Assembly: GCA_012512265.1 (NCBI GenBank)
Contig: JAAZEM010000139.1
Location: forward strand, 1 to 64,000
DNA from: Armatimonadota bacterium
Lineage (GTDB): Bacteria; Armatimonadota; JAAZEB01
Length of the DNA: 64,000 nt
Direction of reading: 5' to 3'
The notes below the pieces were generated by a model that was given only the letters and a program-made list of their open reading frames with translations, did not search any database and was not told the origin of the DNA. The translations under genes were made by a program, and so were the position numbers. Position 1 is the stretch's first letter. Each line of letters starts with the position of its first letter. Below are positions 8,481 to 16,156 of this stretch, piece by piece.

Positions 8481-9515
8481 ATGAAGAGGATGCTTCGTAT
8501 CGCGTTCGTGGGCAGCCTGGGGCTCATACTGGCGGCCCCGGGCATCCGCGCCGCGGAGGAGAGCCCATCCGCCGCGCCGGAGGAGCCGGAAGCCGCGCCG
8601 GCGCGTTCCTACTCGATCCGGTATCGCCTGGACGTCCACGGCATGGTGGAAAAGGACCATCCCGCGACGCTCGAGGTGATGGCGGCCGAGGCAGAGGTGA
8701 CGGGCGAGGTTGGCCAGCACTTCTCCTATGCGGTGCAGATCCCGTTCTATACTTCGATGGAGGGGCGTGGCCGGGGGATGCACTTCGGCAACCTCTACGT
8801 CATCTACCGGGGGAGGCTGGGCGAGCCGACCGTGAAGGTCGGGCAGTTTGTGCTTCCCTTCGGAAACCTGCCCTACTACGAGACGCACACCCGGCCGGTC
8901 CAGACGCTCTACCGGTACAGCCTGGGAGCCCGGATCGACCCGGGAATCGCCGTGGAGGGCTATCTGGGGAAGGAGACGGAGTTTCAGGTGGCCGTTACCA
9001 CGGGCAACGGCCCCTACCGGAAGGACAACAACGGCAACAAGGTGGTCACCGCGCGCGTGAGCCACACCTTCGAGCTCGGCGATAACGAGCTGCGCCTGGG
9101 CGTCTCCGCGCTCCGAGGAAAGCTACCCGTCTTTTCGCTGATGAGCGAGCCGGGCATGAGCGGTGGCGACGTCCTGGAGTTCAGCGACAAGAACCGCGTG
9201 GCCGTGGACGCGGAGTTCTACTGGGGCCCCTACTTGGTGCGCGCGGAGGTGGTGGCCGGCGACGACAACGGCCGGGGCGCCTATGGGCACTGGCTACAGT
9301 TCAGCTATCCCCTGAGCTACCGGACCTCGCTGGAAGCGGGCATGGAGCGCTGGAGCCAATTCTCCGGAGGGCTGACCGGCTATTGGGCAGGCATCGAGCA
9401 CAAGCTCTCTGAAGGAAAGACCGCGCGCCTCGTGTTTGAGACGGGGCGGCGGCGCGAAAGCGGCATGTCGATGGATACTGTGCGGATCACCGGGCAGTTT
9501 CTGGTGGAGTTCTAA
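8481..9515 (+). CDS. Outer-membrane beta-barrel (porin-like) protein
   Basis: 344 residues with a signal peptide (to about residue 24), an acidic Pro/Ala-rich linker, then repeated amphipathic strands such as YSIRYRLDVHG, TVKVGQFVLPFG, HTFELGDNELRLGVSAL and YRTSLEAGMERWSQF. It ends in FLVEF, the C-terminal Phe typical of outer-membrane barrels. The GQFVLPFG segment resembles phosphate-selective porin-like barrels. A clean GGAGG site lies before the ATG, 27 nt after the FMN-domain gene. It gives the envelope cluster an outer-membrane component and is the best evidence for a diderm host. Confidence 0.8.
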   Translation: MKRMLRIAFVGSLGLILAAPGIRAAEESPSAAPEEPEAAPARSYSIRYRLDVHGMVEKDHPATLEVMAAEAEVTGEVGQHFSYAVQIPFYTSMEGRGRGMHFGNLYVIYRGRLGEPTVKVGQFVLPFGNLPYYETHTRPVQTLYRYSLGARIDPGIAVEGYLGKETEFQVAVTTGNGPYRKDNNGNKVVTARVSHTFELGDNELRLGVSALRGKLPVFSLMSEPGMSGGDVLEFSDKNRVAVDAEFYWGPYLVRAEVVAGDDNGRGAYGHWLQFSYPLSYRTSLEAGMERWSQFSGGLTGYWAGIEHKLSEGKTARLVFETGRRRESGMSMDTVRITGQFLVEF

Positions 9516-9586
9516 GGAGCAGTCCAGGGTTCGGGGGCCTAAGACGGAGTCTGCCGGCCCCGGGCGCTAGACGAGAGGAGAAGCCG

Positions 9587-9970
9587 ATGAAGAGGATCGC
9601 GATCGTCGTGGGAGTCGTCGTGGTGCTGGCCGGGTTGATCGCCTATGTGGCGAAGCCAGGCGGGAACCGCGAGTTGGGCCAGGGAGTGCCAGAGGGCGCG
9701 GTGGTGACCACCGTCGGGGAGCTCGCGGCCAACCCGGGCTCGTTCGAGGGCAAGGAGGTGACCGTGACCGGCAAGCTCGTCCAGGTGTGCCCCACGAGTG
9801 GCTGCTGGGGCGTGGTGGACGACGGCACCGGCACGGTGCGCTGGGATAGCGCGCCCTCGGGATGGGCGTTGCCCCCCGGGCAGTCCGGCAAGGAGATCAC
9901 GGTCCATGGCCGGGTGAGCGTGAACGAAGCGGGCGCTCCGCAAATCACGGCGCTCGGCGCGCGGCTCTAA
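9587..9970 (+). CDS. Membrane-anchored OB-fold protein with CPTSGCW motif
   Basis: 127 residues: one N-terminal membrane segment (residues 4-22), then a small OB-fold-like beta domain (GSFEGKEVTVTGKLVQV to GKEITVHGRVSVNE). A Cys pair C68-x4-C73 sits in VCPTSGCWGVVDDG. The C-x4-GCW pattern is seen in small periplasmic proteins of the DUF4920/CcmE-like type near redox or metal genes. The function is unknown. It lies between the porin and the first permease in the same direction and should face the periplasm. A GAGAGGAG site precedes the ATG. Confidence 0.7.
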   Translation: MKRIAIVVGVVVVLAGLIAYVAKPGGNRELGQGVPEGAVVTTVGELAANPGSFEGKEVTVTGKLVQVCPTSGCWGVVDDGTGTVRWDSAPSGWALPPGQSGKEITVHGRVSVNEAGAPQITALGARL

Positions 9971-10058
9971 GCAAGAAGGGGAGCGCTGGGCACCCGCGGG
10001 CATCTGCCCGACCGGCGTTCCCCCTCCACCGAGCCCGCTCTTGAGAGAGGGTCAGGGA

Positions 10059-11321
10059 ATGCGGTTCATTCACTTCGCGCTGAGGAACCTGACGCAGCGG
10101 AAGGTGCGCACCGGGCTGACGGTGTTCACCATCGCGGTGGCGGTCGCAGTGCTTTTCACACTGCTCTCGTTCAACAAGGGCTACAGCCAGGCCCTCCACC
10201 AGCAGCTCCAGCAGATGGGCGTTCATGCCATGGTGCTCCCCATCGGCTGCCCCTACGAGGCGGCCTCGCTGCTGATGAAGGGTGGCAAGATTGATAACCA
10301 CCTGCCGGAGGCGACGGCGGCGACCGTCGCCGACATCGACGGCGTGCAGATCGCGGCGCCGGCGTTCATGAGCGCGATTGCTCGCCCGGAGGAGGGCCGC
10401 GCCGATGTCTTCTTCGGCATCGACGAGCGCACCTTCGACCTGAAGAACTGGTGGAAGATCCTGAAGGTGCGCAAAGACCCGCGCGAGCTTCAGGACAACT
10501 GGGAGACCCTCGCGGCGGACCCGGCCAATCGGATGAGCCGCGCCGAGTTCGTCGAGGCGATGCAGGACCCGAACGCGGTGATCCTGGGCTTTGATGCTTC
10601 GCTCATCGAGCTTTCGAGCGTGGGCGATGAGATTTACGTTCCGGAGCTCGATCGCGTCTTCCGCGTGGCCGGTATTCTGGCGCCCACGGGCCAGCAAGAT
10701 GACGGCTTCTTCTTCGTGCCGCTCCGGACGGCACAGGAGATGTTCCAGCGGAAGGGCGAGATCACCACGGTGCAGGTTCGCTTCACCGACCCCGCGCGCT
10801 CTGCGGCGATCACCGAGGAGCTGGAGAAGATTCCCGGCGCGGAAGTGGTCGCGATGGGCGAGCTGTTGGGCACGATGCAGAACCTGCTCGGCTCGGCGCG
10901 CACGCTCATCCTCTCCATCGTGCTGGTGGTGATCGCCATCACCACGCTGGGCGTGCTGAACACAGTGCTCATGTCAGTCTTCGAGCGCACGCGCGAGATC
11001 GGCGTCATGCGGGCCACTGGGGCAGAGCCGGGCCACGTCTTCCAGCTGATCTGGACCGAGACGCTCCTGATGGTCGGGATCGGCGGCGCGCTGGGACTGG
11101 CACTCGCGGCGCTTGGCGCCCGGGCGATTGAGGGGGCGATCAAGGCGGCGCTGGCGCGCATGGAGATGCTGGCCGGCGTGAAAGGGAGCGTCATCGCCTT
11201 CGAGCCGAGGATCTTCGTCCTCTGCTTGCTCTTCATCCTGGCGGTGGGCGCGGTGGCCGGCCTCTACCCGGCGCTGCGCGCGTCTCGCGCCCGGCCCATC
11301 GAGGCGCTCCGGTCGGAGTGA
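10059..11321 (+). CDS. FtsX/MacB-type ABC transporter permease with GCPYEA motif (copy 1)
   Basis: 420 residues with four membrane segments: one at 18-38 and three in the C-terminal 150 residues. Between them lies a large extracytoplasmic domain. The C-terminal FtsX domain is typical (VFERTREIGVMRATGAE). Directly after the first segment comes GCPYEA with C64, shared exactly with the next gene. MacB-type permeases work as mechanotransmitters rather than classical channels. The same kind of Cys-bearing permease pair occurs, as far as I recall, in the Campylobacter Cj1658-1665 / FetMP iron clusters; this is a similarity claim to be tested. The ATG at 10059 was chosen over a TTG at 10041 on ribosome-site spacing. 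Confidence 0.88.
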   Translation: MRFIHFALRNLTQRKVRTGLTVFTIAVAVAVLFTLLSFNKGYSQALHQQLQQMGVHAMVLPIGCPYEAASLLMKGGKIDNHLPEATAATVADIDGVQIAAPAFMSAIARPEEGRADVFFGIDERTFDLKNWWKILKVRKDPRELQDNWETLAADPANRMSRAEFVEAMQDPNAVILGFDASLIELSSVGDEIYVPELDRVFRVAGILAPTGQQDDGFFFVPLRTAQEMFQRKGEITTVQVRFTDPARSAAITEELEKIPGAEVVAMGELLGTMQNLLGSARTLILSIVLVVIAITTLGVLNTVLMSVFERTREIGVMRATGAEPGHVFQLIWTETLLMVGIGGALGLALAALGARAIEGAIKAALARMEMLAGVKGSVIAFEPRIFVLCLLFILAVGAVAGLYPALRASRARPIEALRSE

Positions 11322-11360
11322 CAGGGTGATAGCATCGCGCGCCTTGGAAGGAGGCGAGAG

Positions 11361-12563
11361 GTGGTCTGGTTTCGGTTGGCACTCAAGAACCTGCTGCGAC
11401 GGCCCGTGCGCACGACGCTCACGGTGGCCGGGATCGCAGTGGCGATTGCCGTACTCTACAGCCTGCTAGAGTTCCAGAGGGGCTACGAGCGCGGCTTGAG
11501 AGAGGATTTGAACGCTCTGGGCGCCCATATCATGGTCGTTCCGAAGGGCTGCCCCTACGAGGCGAGCACAATCGTGCTCCACGGGGGGAAGTGGCCCCGC
11601 TACCTGCGGGAGGAGTATCTGGAGAAGGTGCGCGCGGTGCCCGGCATCGCGGAGAGCGCCGGCATTCTGATGGATGCCATCATCGCGAAGGGTGCCGACG
11701 AGAGAAACCAGATCTTCGTGGGCGTCGACGAGCACTTCCGCCGGCTGCGCCAGAACTGGCAGTTCCGCGAGGGCGGGTGGTTCACCGACGACGACTCGCT
11801 CATCGTGGGGGCGAACGTCGCCCGGGAGCTGAAGCTCCGCGTGGGGGACACCTACCGGATCCGGGAGCCGCGCGGCAACTTCACCGTGGATGCCACCTTC
11901 CGCGTGGCTGGCATCCTGGAGCCGACGGCGACGCAAGACGACGGCTTCTATTTCCTGCCCCTGGCCACGGTGCAGAGGGTGTTCAACCTGCCGGACAGGA
12001 TCGTGGTGATCCTGGTGAAGGTGAAGGATGTCGCCAACATCACCCCGGTGGTGGACGCTCTGAAGAAGAGCGAAGCGAACATGAATGTCTTCCCGCTCAC
12101 GGAGCTGCTGAGCGCGATGGGCCAGCTGGTGAACAACACCAAGGTGTTCGTGCTCGCCATTGTGCTGGTGGCGATTGCCGTGGGGGCTGTGGGCGTGCTG
12201 AACACCATCCTGATGGCGGTGTTCGAGCGCACTCGCGAGATCGGGATGATGAAGGCGGTGGGCGCGTCCGCGGGCGACGTCTTCCAACTGATCTGCGCCG
12301 AGACGATCCTGATGTGCGCGGCTGGCGGGCTGCTGGGCACCGGGCTGGCGCTGGCGGCGAGCCGCGGCACGGAGCTGTTCATCAAGGGCGTGCTGGCCAA
12401 AACGGCGCTGATCTCCGTACCCAAGGGAACGCTGATCGGCTTCTCGTGGCCGGTTTTTGGCGCGGTGATGCTCCTGGCGGTGTTGCTGGGTTTGGTGGCC
12501 GGTGCCTATCCGGCGTGGCGGGCCTCCGCGGTGAGCCCGGTCGAGGCGATCCGGGGCGAGTAG
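11361..12563 (+). CDS. FtsX/MacB-type ABC transporter permease with GCPYEA motif (copy 2)
   Basis: 400 residues, paralogous to the upstream permease over its full length (FRLALKNLLRRPVRTTLT at the start, VFERTREIGMMKAVGA near the end). The GCPYEA motif again places Cys at residue 64. Both copies share QDDGF in the extracytoplasmic domain. It starts at GTG after GGAGGCGAG. The two permeases probably form a heterodimer that works with the two ATPases downstream. Substrate unknown. The gene is followed within 4 nt by a perfect palindrome. Confidence 0.88.
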   Translation: MVWFRLALKNLLRRPVRTTLTVAGIAVAIAVLYSLLEFQRGYERGLREDLNALGAHIMVVPKGCPYEASTIVLHGGKWPRYLREEYLEKVRAVPGIAESAGILMDAIIAKGADERNQIFVGVDEHFRRLRQNWQFREGGWFTDDDSLIVGANVARELKLRVGDTYRIREPRGNFTVDATFRVAGILEPTATQDDGFYFLPLATVQRVFNLPDRIVVILVKVKDVANITPVVDALKKSEANMNVFPLTELLSAMGQLVNNTKVFVLAIVLVAIAVGAVGVLNTILMAVFERTREIGMMKAVGASAGDVFQLICAETILMCAAGGLLGTGLALAASRGTELFIKGVLAKTALISVPKGTLIGFSWPVFGAVMLLAVLLGLVAGAYPAWRASAVSPVEAIRGE

Positions 12564-12566
12564 CCC

Positions 12567-12588
12567 GAAGTATTCACCAGAATACTTC
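12567..12588. promoter_or_regulatory. Perfect 22-nt palindromic site (9-4-9), TATTC-N4-GAATA core
   Basis: GAAGTATTC (12567-12575), ACCA, GAATACTTC (12580-12588). It starts 4 nt after the permease stop and is not followed by a T-run, so it is a poor terminator. It shares the core TATTC-N4-GAATA with a second palindrome 137 nt downstream, which points to a protein binding site. Confidence 0.6.
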
Positions 12589-12704
12589 AAGAAGAAGACG
12601 CTTGCCTGGTGGCATGCCGTTGCTGCCACAAGCGCTTGGAAGCAGAGTGTTTTCGAGGGCAGTAGCCACAAACCTGGGCCATGCCTGGGAGAGAGACTTC
12701 TTTT

Positions 12705-12724
12705 CATTATTCTGATGAATAATG
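12705..12724. promoter_or_regulatory. Second palindromic site (8-4-8), TATTC-N4-GAATA core
   Basis: CATTATTC (12705-12712), TGAT, GAATAATG (12717-12724). Same TATTC-N4-GAATA core as 12567-12588, different flanks and loop. It lies 18 nt before the likely ATG of the first ATPase. The 12589-12704 stretch between the two sites has no gene. Confidence 0.6.
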
Positions 12725-12742
12725 CGGGGTAGGCGAGGAAGG

Positions 12743-13438
12743 ATGAACGAGGCGATGGCGGAGAAAGGCGGGGCCACCGCGCGAGCCGAGGGCCTGGTGA
12801 AGGTGTATCGCCGGGGAGCCGAGGAGATCCGGGCGCTGAAGGGCATCGACCTGGAGATCGAGCCGGGCGAGTTTGTCTGCCTTCTGGGGCCTTCCGGCGC
12901 GGGGAAGACGACGACGCTCAACCTGCTGGGGCTGATGGACCGCCCCACCGGAGGGCGCCTGGATGTGGCTGGACACGTGGTGGGCGACGGGGCGCGCCAG
13001 AGTGAGAGCGAGCTCGACCGCGTCCGGCGGGAGAATATCGGGTTCATCTTCCAGCAGTTTTACCTGATGCCCACGCTTTCGGCGCTGGAGAACGTGGAGA
13101 TGCCGCAGCTGTGGACGGGAAAACCGGACCGGGCGCGCGCCCGGGCGCTACTAGAGCGCGTGGGCCTGGGCCACCGGATGGCGCACCGGCCAGGAGAGCT
13201 TTCCGGCGGCGAGCAGCAGCGCGTGGCGATCGCGCGCGCGCTTGTCAACCGGCCGAAGCTGCTCCTGGCGGACGAGCCCACCGGCAACCTCGACACGCGC
13301 ACCCGGGATGATATACTCGCGCTCTTCCGGGAGCTGGCGGGCGAGGGCCTCAGCATCCTCCTCGCCACCCATGACCAGGAGCTCGTCGGCTACGCAGATC
13401 GCGTGGTGCAGCTGGACGAGGGAAGGCGCGTCGCGTGA
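12743..13438 (+). CDS. ABC transporter ATPase, MacB/LolD type (canonical)
   Basis: 231 residues. Walker [10 protein letters not shown] (49-57), Q-loop in [10 protein letters not shown], signature [15 protein letters not shown], Walker [13 protein letters not shown] with an intact catalytic Glu, and H-loop LATHDQ. This is a complete LolD/MacB-class ATPase, fitting the two FtsX-type permeases upstream. The start is uncertain: ATGs at 12722, 12743 and 12755 are all in frame, and 12743 best fits GAGGAAGG. The gene is separated from the permeases by 179 nt holding two palindromes, so it may have its own promoter. Confidence 0.88.
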   Translation: MNEAMAEKGGATARAEGLVKVYRRGAEEIRALKGIDLEIEPGEFVCLLGPSGAGKTTTLNLLGLMDRPTGGRLDVAGHVVGDGARQSESELDRVRRENIGFIFQQFYLMPTLSALENVEMPQLWTGKPDRARARALLERVGLGHRMAHRPGELSGGEQQRVAIARALVNRPKLLLADEPTGNLDTRTRDDILALFRELAGEGLSILLATHDQELVGYADRVVQLDEGRRVA

Positions 13439-13477
13439 AGGGATGGAGCGGGTGATCCAGTCTGGAGGAGTGGGGGC

Positions 13478-14188
13478 ATGAGCGAGGTGGTTCTCGAAGC
13501 AAGGGATGTTTGGCGCACCTACCAGCGCGGCTCGGAGACGGTCCATGCGCTGGCAGGGATGAGCCTGAGAGTGCGCCCGGGCGAGATGGTCGGGATTGTG
13601 GGCCGGTCGGGCTCGGGAAAGACGACCTTTCTGAATCAGGTGGGGTGCCTGGACCGGCCATCGAAGGGGAACCTGCAGATCCTGGGCACGGAGGTGACGC
13701 GTCTGAGTGAGAAGCAGCTGGTGGCGTTCCGGCGGGAGCATATCGGGTTTATCTTCCAGTTGTTCTACCTGATCCCGACGCTCACCGTGCGCGAGAATAT
13801 CGAGCTGCCGCTGATCTTCGCGCGCCGGCGCGATCCCGCGCGCGTCGACGAGTTGATCCGCCAGGTGGGCTTGGAAGGAGCAGAGGACGCGCTCCCCGGC
13901 GAGCTGAACGGCGGCGACATGCAGCGCGTGGCAATCGCGCGTGCCCTCGTCAACCAGCCGAAGCTGCTCCTAGCCGATGAGCCTACCGGGCGCCTGGAGC
14001 ATCAGTCGCGCGATGCCATCCTGGAGCTGTTGCGCCAGCGGCAGCGCGAGGGTCTGGCGGTCGTCATCGCGACGCACGACCTCTCGCTGGCGCGCCAGGC
14101 CGACCGCGTGGTCGAGCTCCGCGACGGTCGGATCGTCGAGGACGCGCGGGAGAGCGCCGTGGGTTGGTCCGAAGAGCCCGGCCAGTGA
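13478..14188 (+). CDS. ABC transporter ATPase, MacB/LolD type with a divergent signature
   Basis: 236 residues. Walker A GRSGSGKTT (42-50) and Walker B with E168 are intact. The ABC signature is degenerate: LNGGDMQ (143-149) in place of LSGGEQQ. The D-loop region reads PTGRLE rather than PTGNLD. Such asymmetry is common in heterodimeric ABC exporters where one composite ATP site is weak. With the canonical ATPase 39 nt upstream and two different permeases, a fully heteromeric transporter is likely. It starts at ATG 13478 after GGAG. Confidence 0.86.
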   Translation: MSEVVLEARDVWRTYQRGSETVHALAGMSLRVRPGEMVGIVGRSGSGKTTFLNQVGCLDRPSKGNLQILGTEVTRLSEKQLVAFRREHIGFIFQLFYLIPTLTVRENIELPLIFARRRDPARVDELIRQVGLEGAEDALPGELNGGDMQRVAIARALVNQPKLLLADEPTGRLEHQSRDAILELLRQRQREGLAVVIATHDLSLARQADRVVELRDGRIVEDARESAVGWSEEPGQ

Positions 14189-14210
14189 GAGCGCCGGGCC
14201 CCCGCGCGGT

Positions 14211-15455
14211 TCAGGCGCCGGCGACGCGCATGGCGATCTCGGACCATTCCCAGAGCCGTTGGGGCTGGTAGCGCACGGTGCTGATATCCTTCAGGATGAA
14301 CTCCAGCGGGCAGTTGTGCCGGGCACAGGCGTCGCGCGTCTCGCGGAGGTCGCGCTCGACCGCGGCGGGGTCCCAGGTCTCCGCGGCGAGGAAGGCGGGG
14401 TTGGGCTTGCGCGAGAGGACGAAATCGCCCCCGATCTCGCTGGCGCCACGCTCGATATCCGCCCAGGGGCTCATCGAGACCTTGCGCACGCGGGGGTATT
14501 TTCGGATCAGGGGGAGTTTCTGATCGAGCGGCTCGCAGCAGCCGTAGTAGCCGAGGCCGAAACGTTCGAACCACGGGGTGAGGTAGGGCCACTCGAACTC
14601 CTCGTGCATCGCGGGCGAGACCGTGGAGAAGATCTGCGACATGCCGAAGGTCCAGAGATCCCTGGCGCGCGGGTGGTTAGGGTTGAAGCCTGGGGCAGGC
14701 AGCTCATCGGTGTGCGCGCCGGTGCAGTGGATCGTCTGTTGATCCCGGCCCAGCAGCCCCTGCGCCTCGAGTTGGTCGAGGAAGTGGAGTTGCCCCTCGG
14801 TGACGCGCTGCAGGATGGCGTGGACGAACTCGGGCCGGTCCACCAGATCCCAGAGGAGCGGCTCGGCGCCGCGCCAGCAGGTGATCAGGTCGAGCGGCGC
14901 GTAGGCGGGGCAGGCGCCCTGCATGCGCACGTCCAGGATTCCATCGAGGAGTTCGCGGGCGCGCTCTTCTGTCCGGGCGGTGGCGGCCTCGTCGTGCCAC
15001 ACCTCCGGCATCCGGATCTTCTCCAGATCGTCCGGGGTTTGCAGCTGGTCGAAGTAGGCGTGGCTCACGACGGTGTTGCGAGGGTCGGCTGCGAGGCGGC
15101 GCTCCTGCACGTCCAGCCCGAAGCCGGTGTTGTGGATCGCCTTGGGGAGCTCGACGTAGGGAGCGACGACCATATCGGCGCGCATGTGCCGCCAGGCATA
15201 GAGCGTGCGGCGGAGCTGGCTCTCCAGACCGCGGCAGAAGCTGTCCTGGCAGCGGGGCGTCAGCTCGTCGTCCACGTTCATCTCATGCCAGCAGACCTGG
15301 TCGATCCGCACCATCGGCCGGATGGGCTTCCGGGCGTTGAGCGCCTTCCACAGGGCGATCGTCTCCTGCTGCACGGGCAGGGCGGCGATCTCGGCCACCT
15401 GCTTTGCCAGGTCGCGAATAATCGCGCGATCTCGCGGTGCGCTGTTCACAGGCAT
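14211..15455 (-). CDS. Uroporphyrinogen decarboxylase-like (URO-D superfamily) protein
   Basis: 414 residues. The pattern of a URO-D/methylcobamide methyltransferase barrel is visible: EPLLWDLVDRPEFVHAILQR, QQTIHCTGAHTDE, GYYGCCEPLDQKL and RKVSMSPWADIE. It is not HemE itself, since the N-terminal HemE signature is missing. Large families of such proteins occur in Armatimonadota, Planctomycetes and Lentisphaerae and are presumed methyltransferases or decarboxylases of unknown substrates. The ATG at 15455 follows GGGAGAGGGAG; the frame is open further upstream to about 15581. It is convergent with the ABC cluster, ending 22 nt from it. Confidence 0.75.
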   Translation of the reverse strand: MPVNSAPRDRAIIRDLAKQVAEIAALPVQQETIALWKALNARKPIRPMVRIDQVCWHEMNVDDELTPRCQDSFCRGLESQLRRTLYAWRHMRADMVVAPYVELPKAIHNTGFGLDVQERRLAADPRNTVVSHAYFDQLQTPDDLEKIRMPEVWHDEAATARTEERARELLDGILDVRMQGACPAYAPLDLITCWRGAEPLLWDLVDRPEFVHAILQRVTEGQLHFLDQLEAQGLLGRDQQTIHCTGAHTDELPAPGFNPNHPRARDLWTFGMSQIFSTVSPAMHEEFEWPYLTPWFERFGLGYYGCCEPLDQKLPLIRKYPRVRKVSMSPWADIERGASEIGGDFVLSRKPNPAFLAAETWDPAAVERDLRETRDACARHNCPLEFILKDISTVRYQPQRLWEWSEIAMRVAGA

Positions 15456-15700
15456 CTCCCTCTCCCGCGCAATGTGGCGTTCGCTGGCGGGCGCCGCCCC
15501 GCGCGGATCTCCCCGATTCATTCTCCGGATGGGAGATGCCCCCTTCTCCGGGGGGATGGCGCGGGCGACACCTGGTTCCAACGCACGTTCGTCACTCCCT
15601 GGCGGTTCGCGGTTCGATAGCGCGGGCTGGGATGGGGAGCCTCTTCGGGGTCAGCACGGGGCCGAGGGGTAGGCGCGTTGTTTCACCGGCTTCATCGCGA

Positions 15701-15729
15701 TTGACAGATTCGCCGGCGAATGGTACAAT
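15701..15729 (+). promoter_or_regulatory. Promoter of tRNA-Arg
   Basis: TTGACA at 15701-15706, a 17-nt spacer, TACAAT at 15724-15729. The tRNA begins 32 nt downstream. Confidence 0.85.
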
Positions 15730-15761
15730 GTGGCTGTCTTAGACGGGCAAGCCTTCTTCGC

Positions 15762-15838
15762 GCGCCTGTAGCTCAGTGGATTAGAGCACTGGTCTTCGGA
15801 ACCAGGTGTCGGGGGTTCGAATCCCTCCAGGCGCGCCA
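15762..15838 (+). tRNA. tRNA-Arg (anticodon TCG)
   Basis: A complete cloverleaf of 77 nt. The acceptor arms GCGCCTG and CAGGCGC pair, with discriminator G and encoded CCA. The anticodon stem CTGGT/ACCAG has loop CTTCGGA, giving TCG at 15796-15798. The T-loop is GGTTCGAATCC. Confidence 0.95.
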
Positions 15839-15855
15839 TGGTATCGCATCGATCC

Positions 15856-15908
15856 GGGCCCTGGCCTCCTCCAGCAGAGGGGGGTGCCAGGGCCCGTTCT
15901 CTGTTTGG
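15856..15908 (+). terminator. Hairpin terminator after tRNA-Arg
   Basis: GGGCCCTGGC (15856-15865) pairs perfectly with GCCAGGGCCC (15886-15895), followed by the pyrimidine-rich stretch GTTCTCTGTTT. Confidence 0.65.
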
Positions 15909-16156
15909 ACCCCTTCGAGCGCGGGCTCCCGACCGCCTCCGCGCGTCCGGTGGCCGGGCCCCATTCCCACGTCAGGTTCAGGTCGTGTGCCAGATCCTCT
16001 CAACATAGGTTCCGGTTGCTGGTGCTGGTCCAGCGCCTGCGCCAAGGAGGAGAATGGCGCGCGCGGGAGAAGAGCAGGGGCAAAGCGAAGGCAGGCAGGC
16101 GTAGGGCAAAAAAACAGAACGCGACCAGGTCACGCCGGCCGGGAGAGGAGTAGAGA
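15909..16156. other. Region between tRNA-Arg and the DUF932 gene
   Basis: No supported gene. AAGGAGG followed by ATG at 16054 opens only a 16-codon frame, which I would not call. An A7 run lies around 16110. Confidence 0.4.

Noticed and set aside
12567..12588. Rho-independent terminator after the second permease
   Set aside because: The stem is AT-rich and is followed by AAGAAGAAG rather than a T-run. The shared core with the second palindrome fits an operator better.
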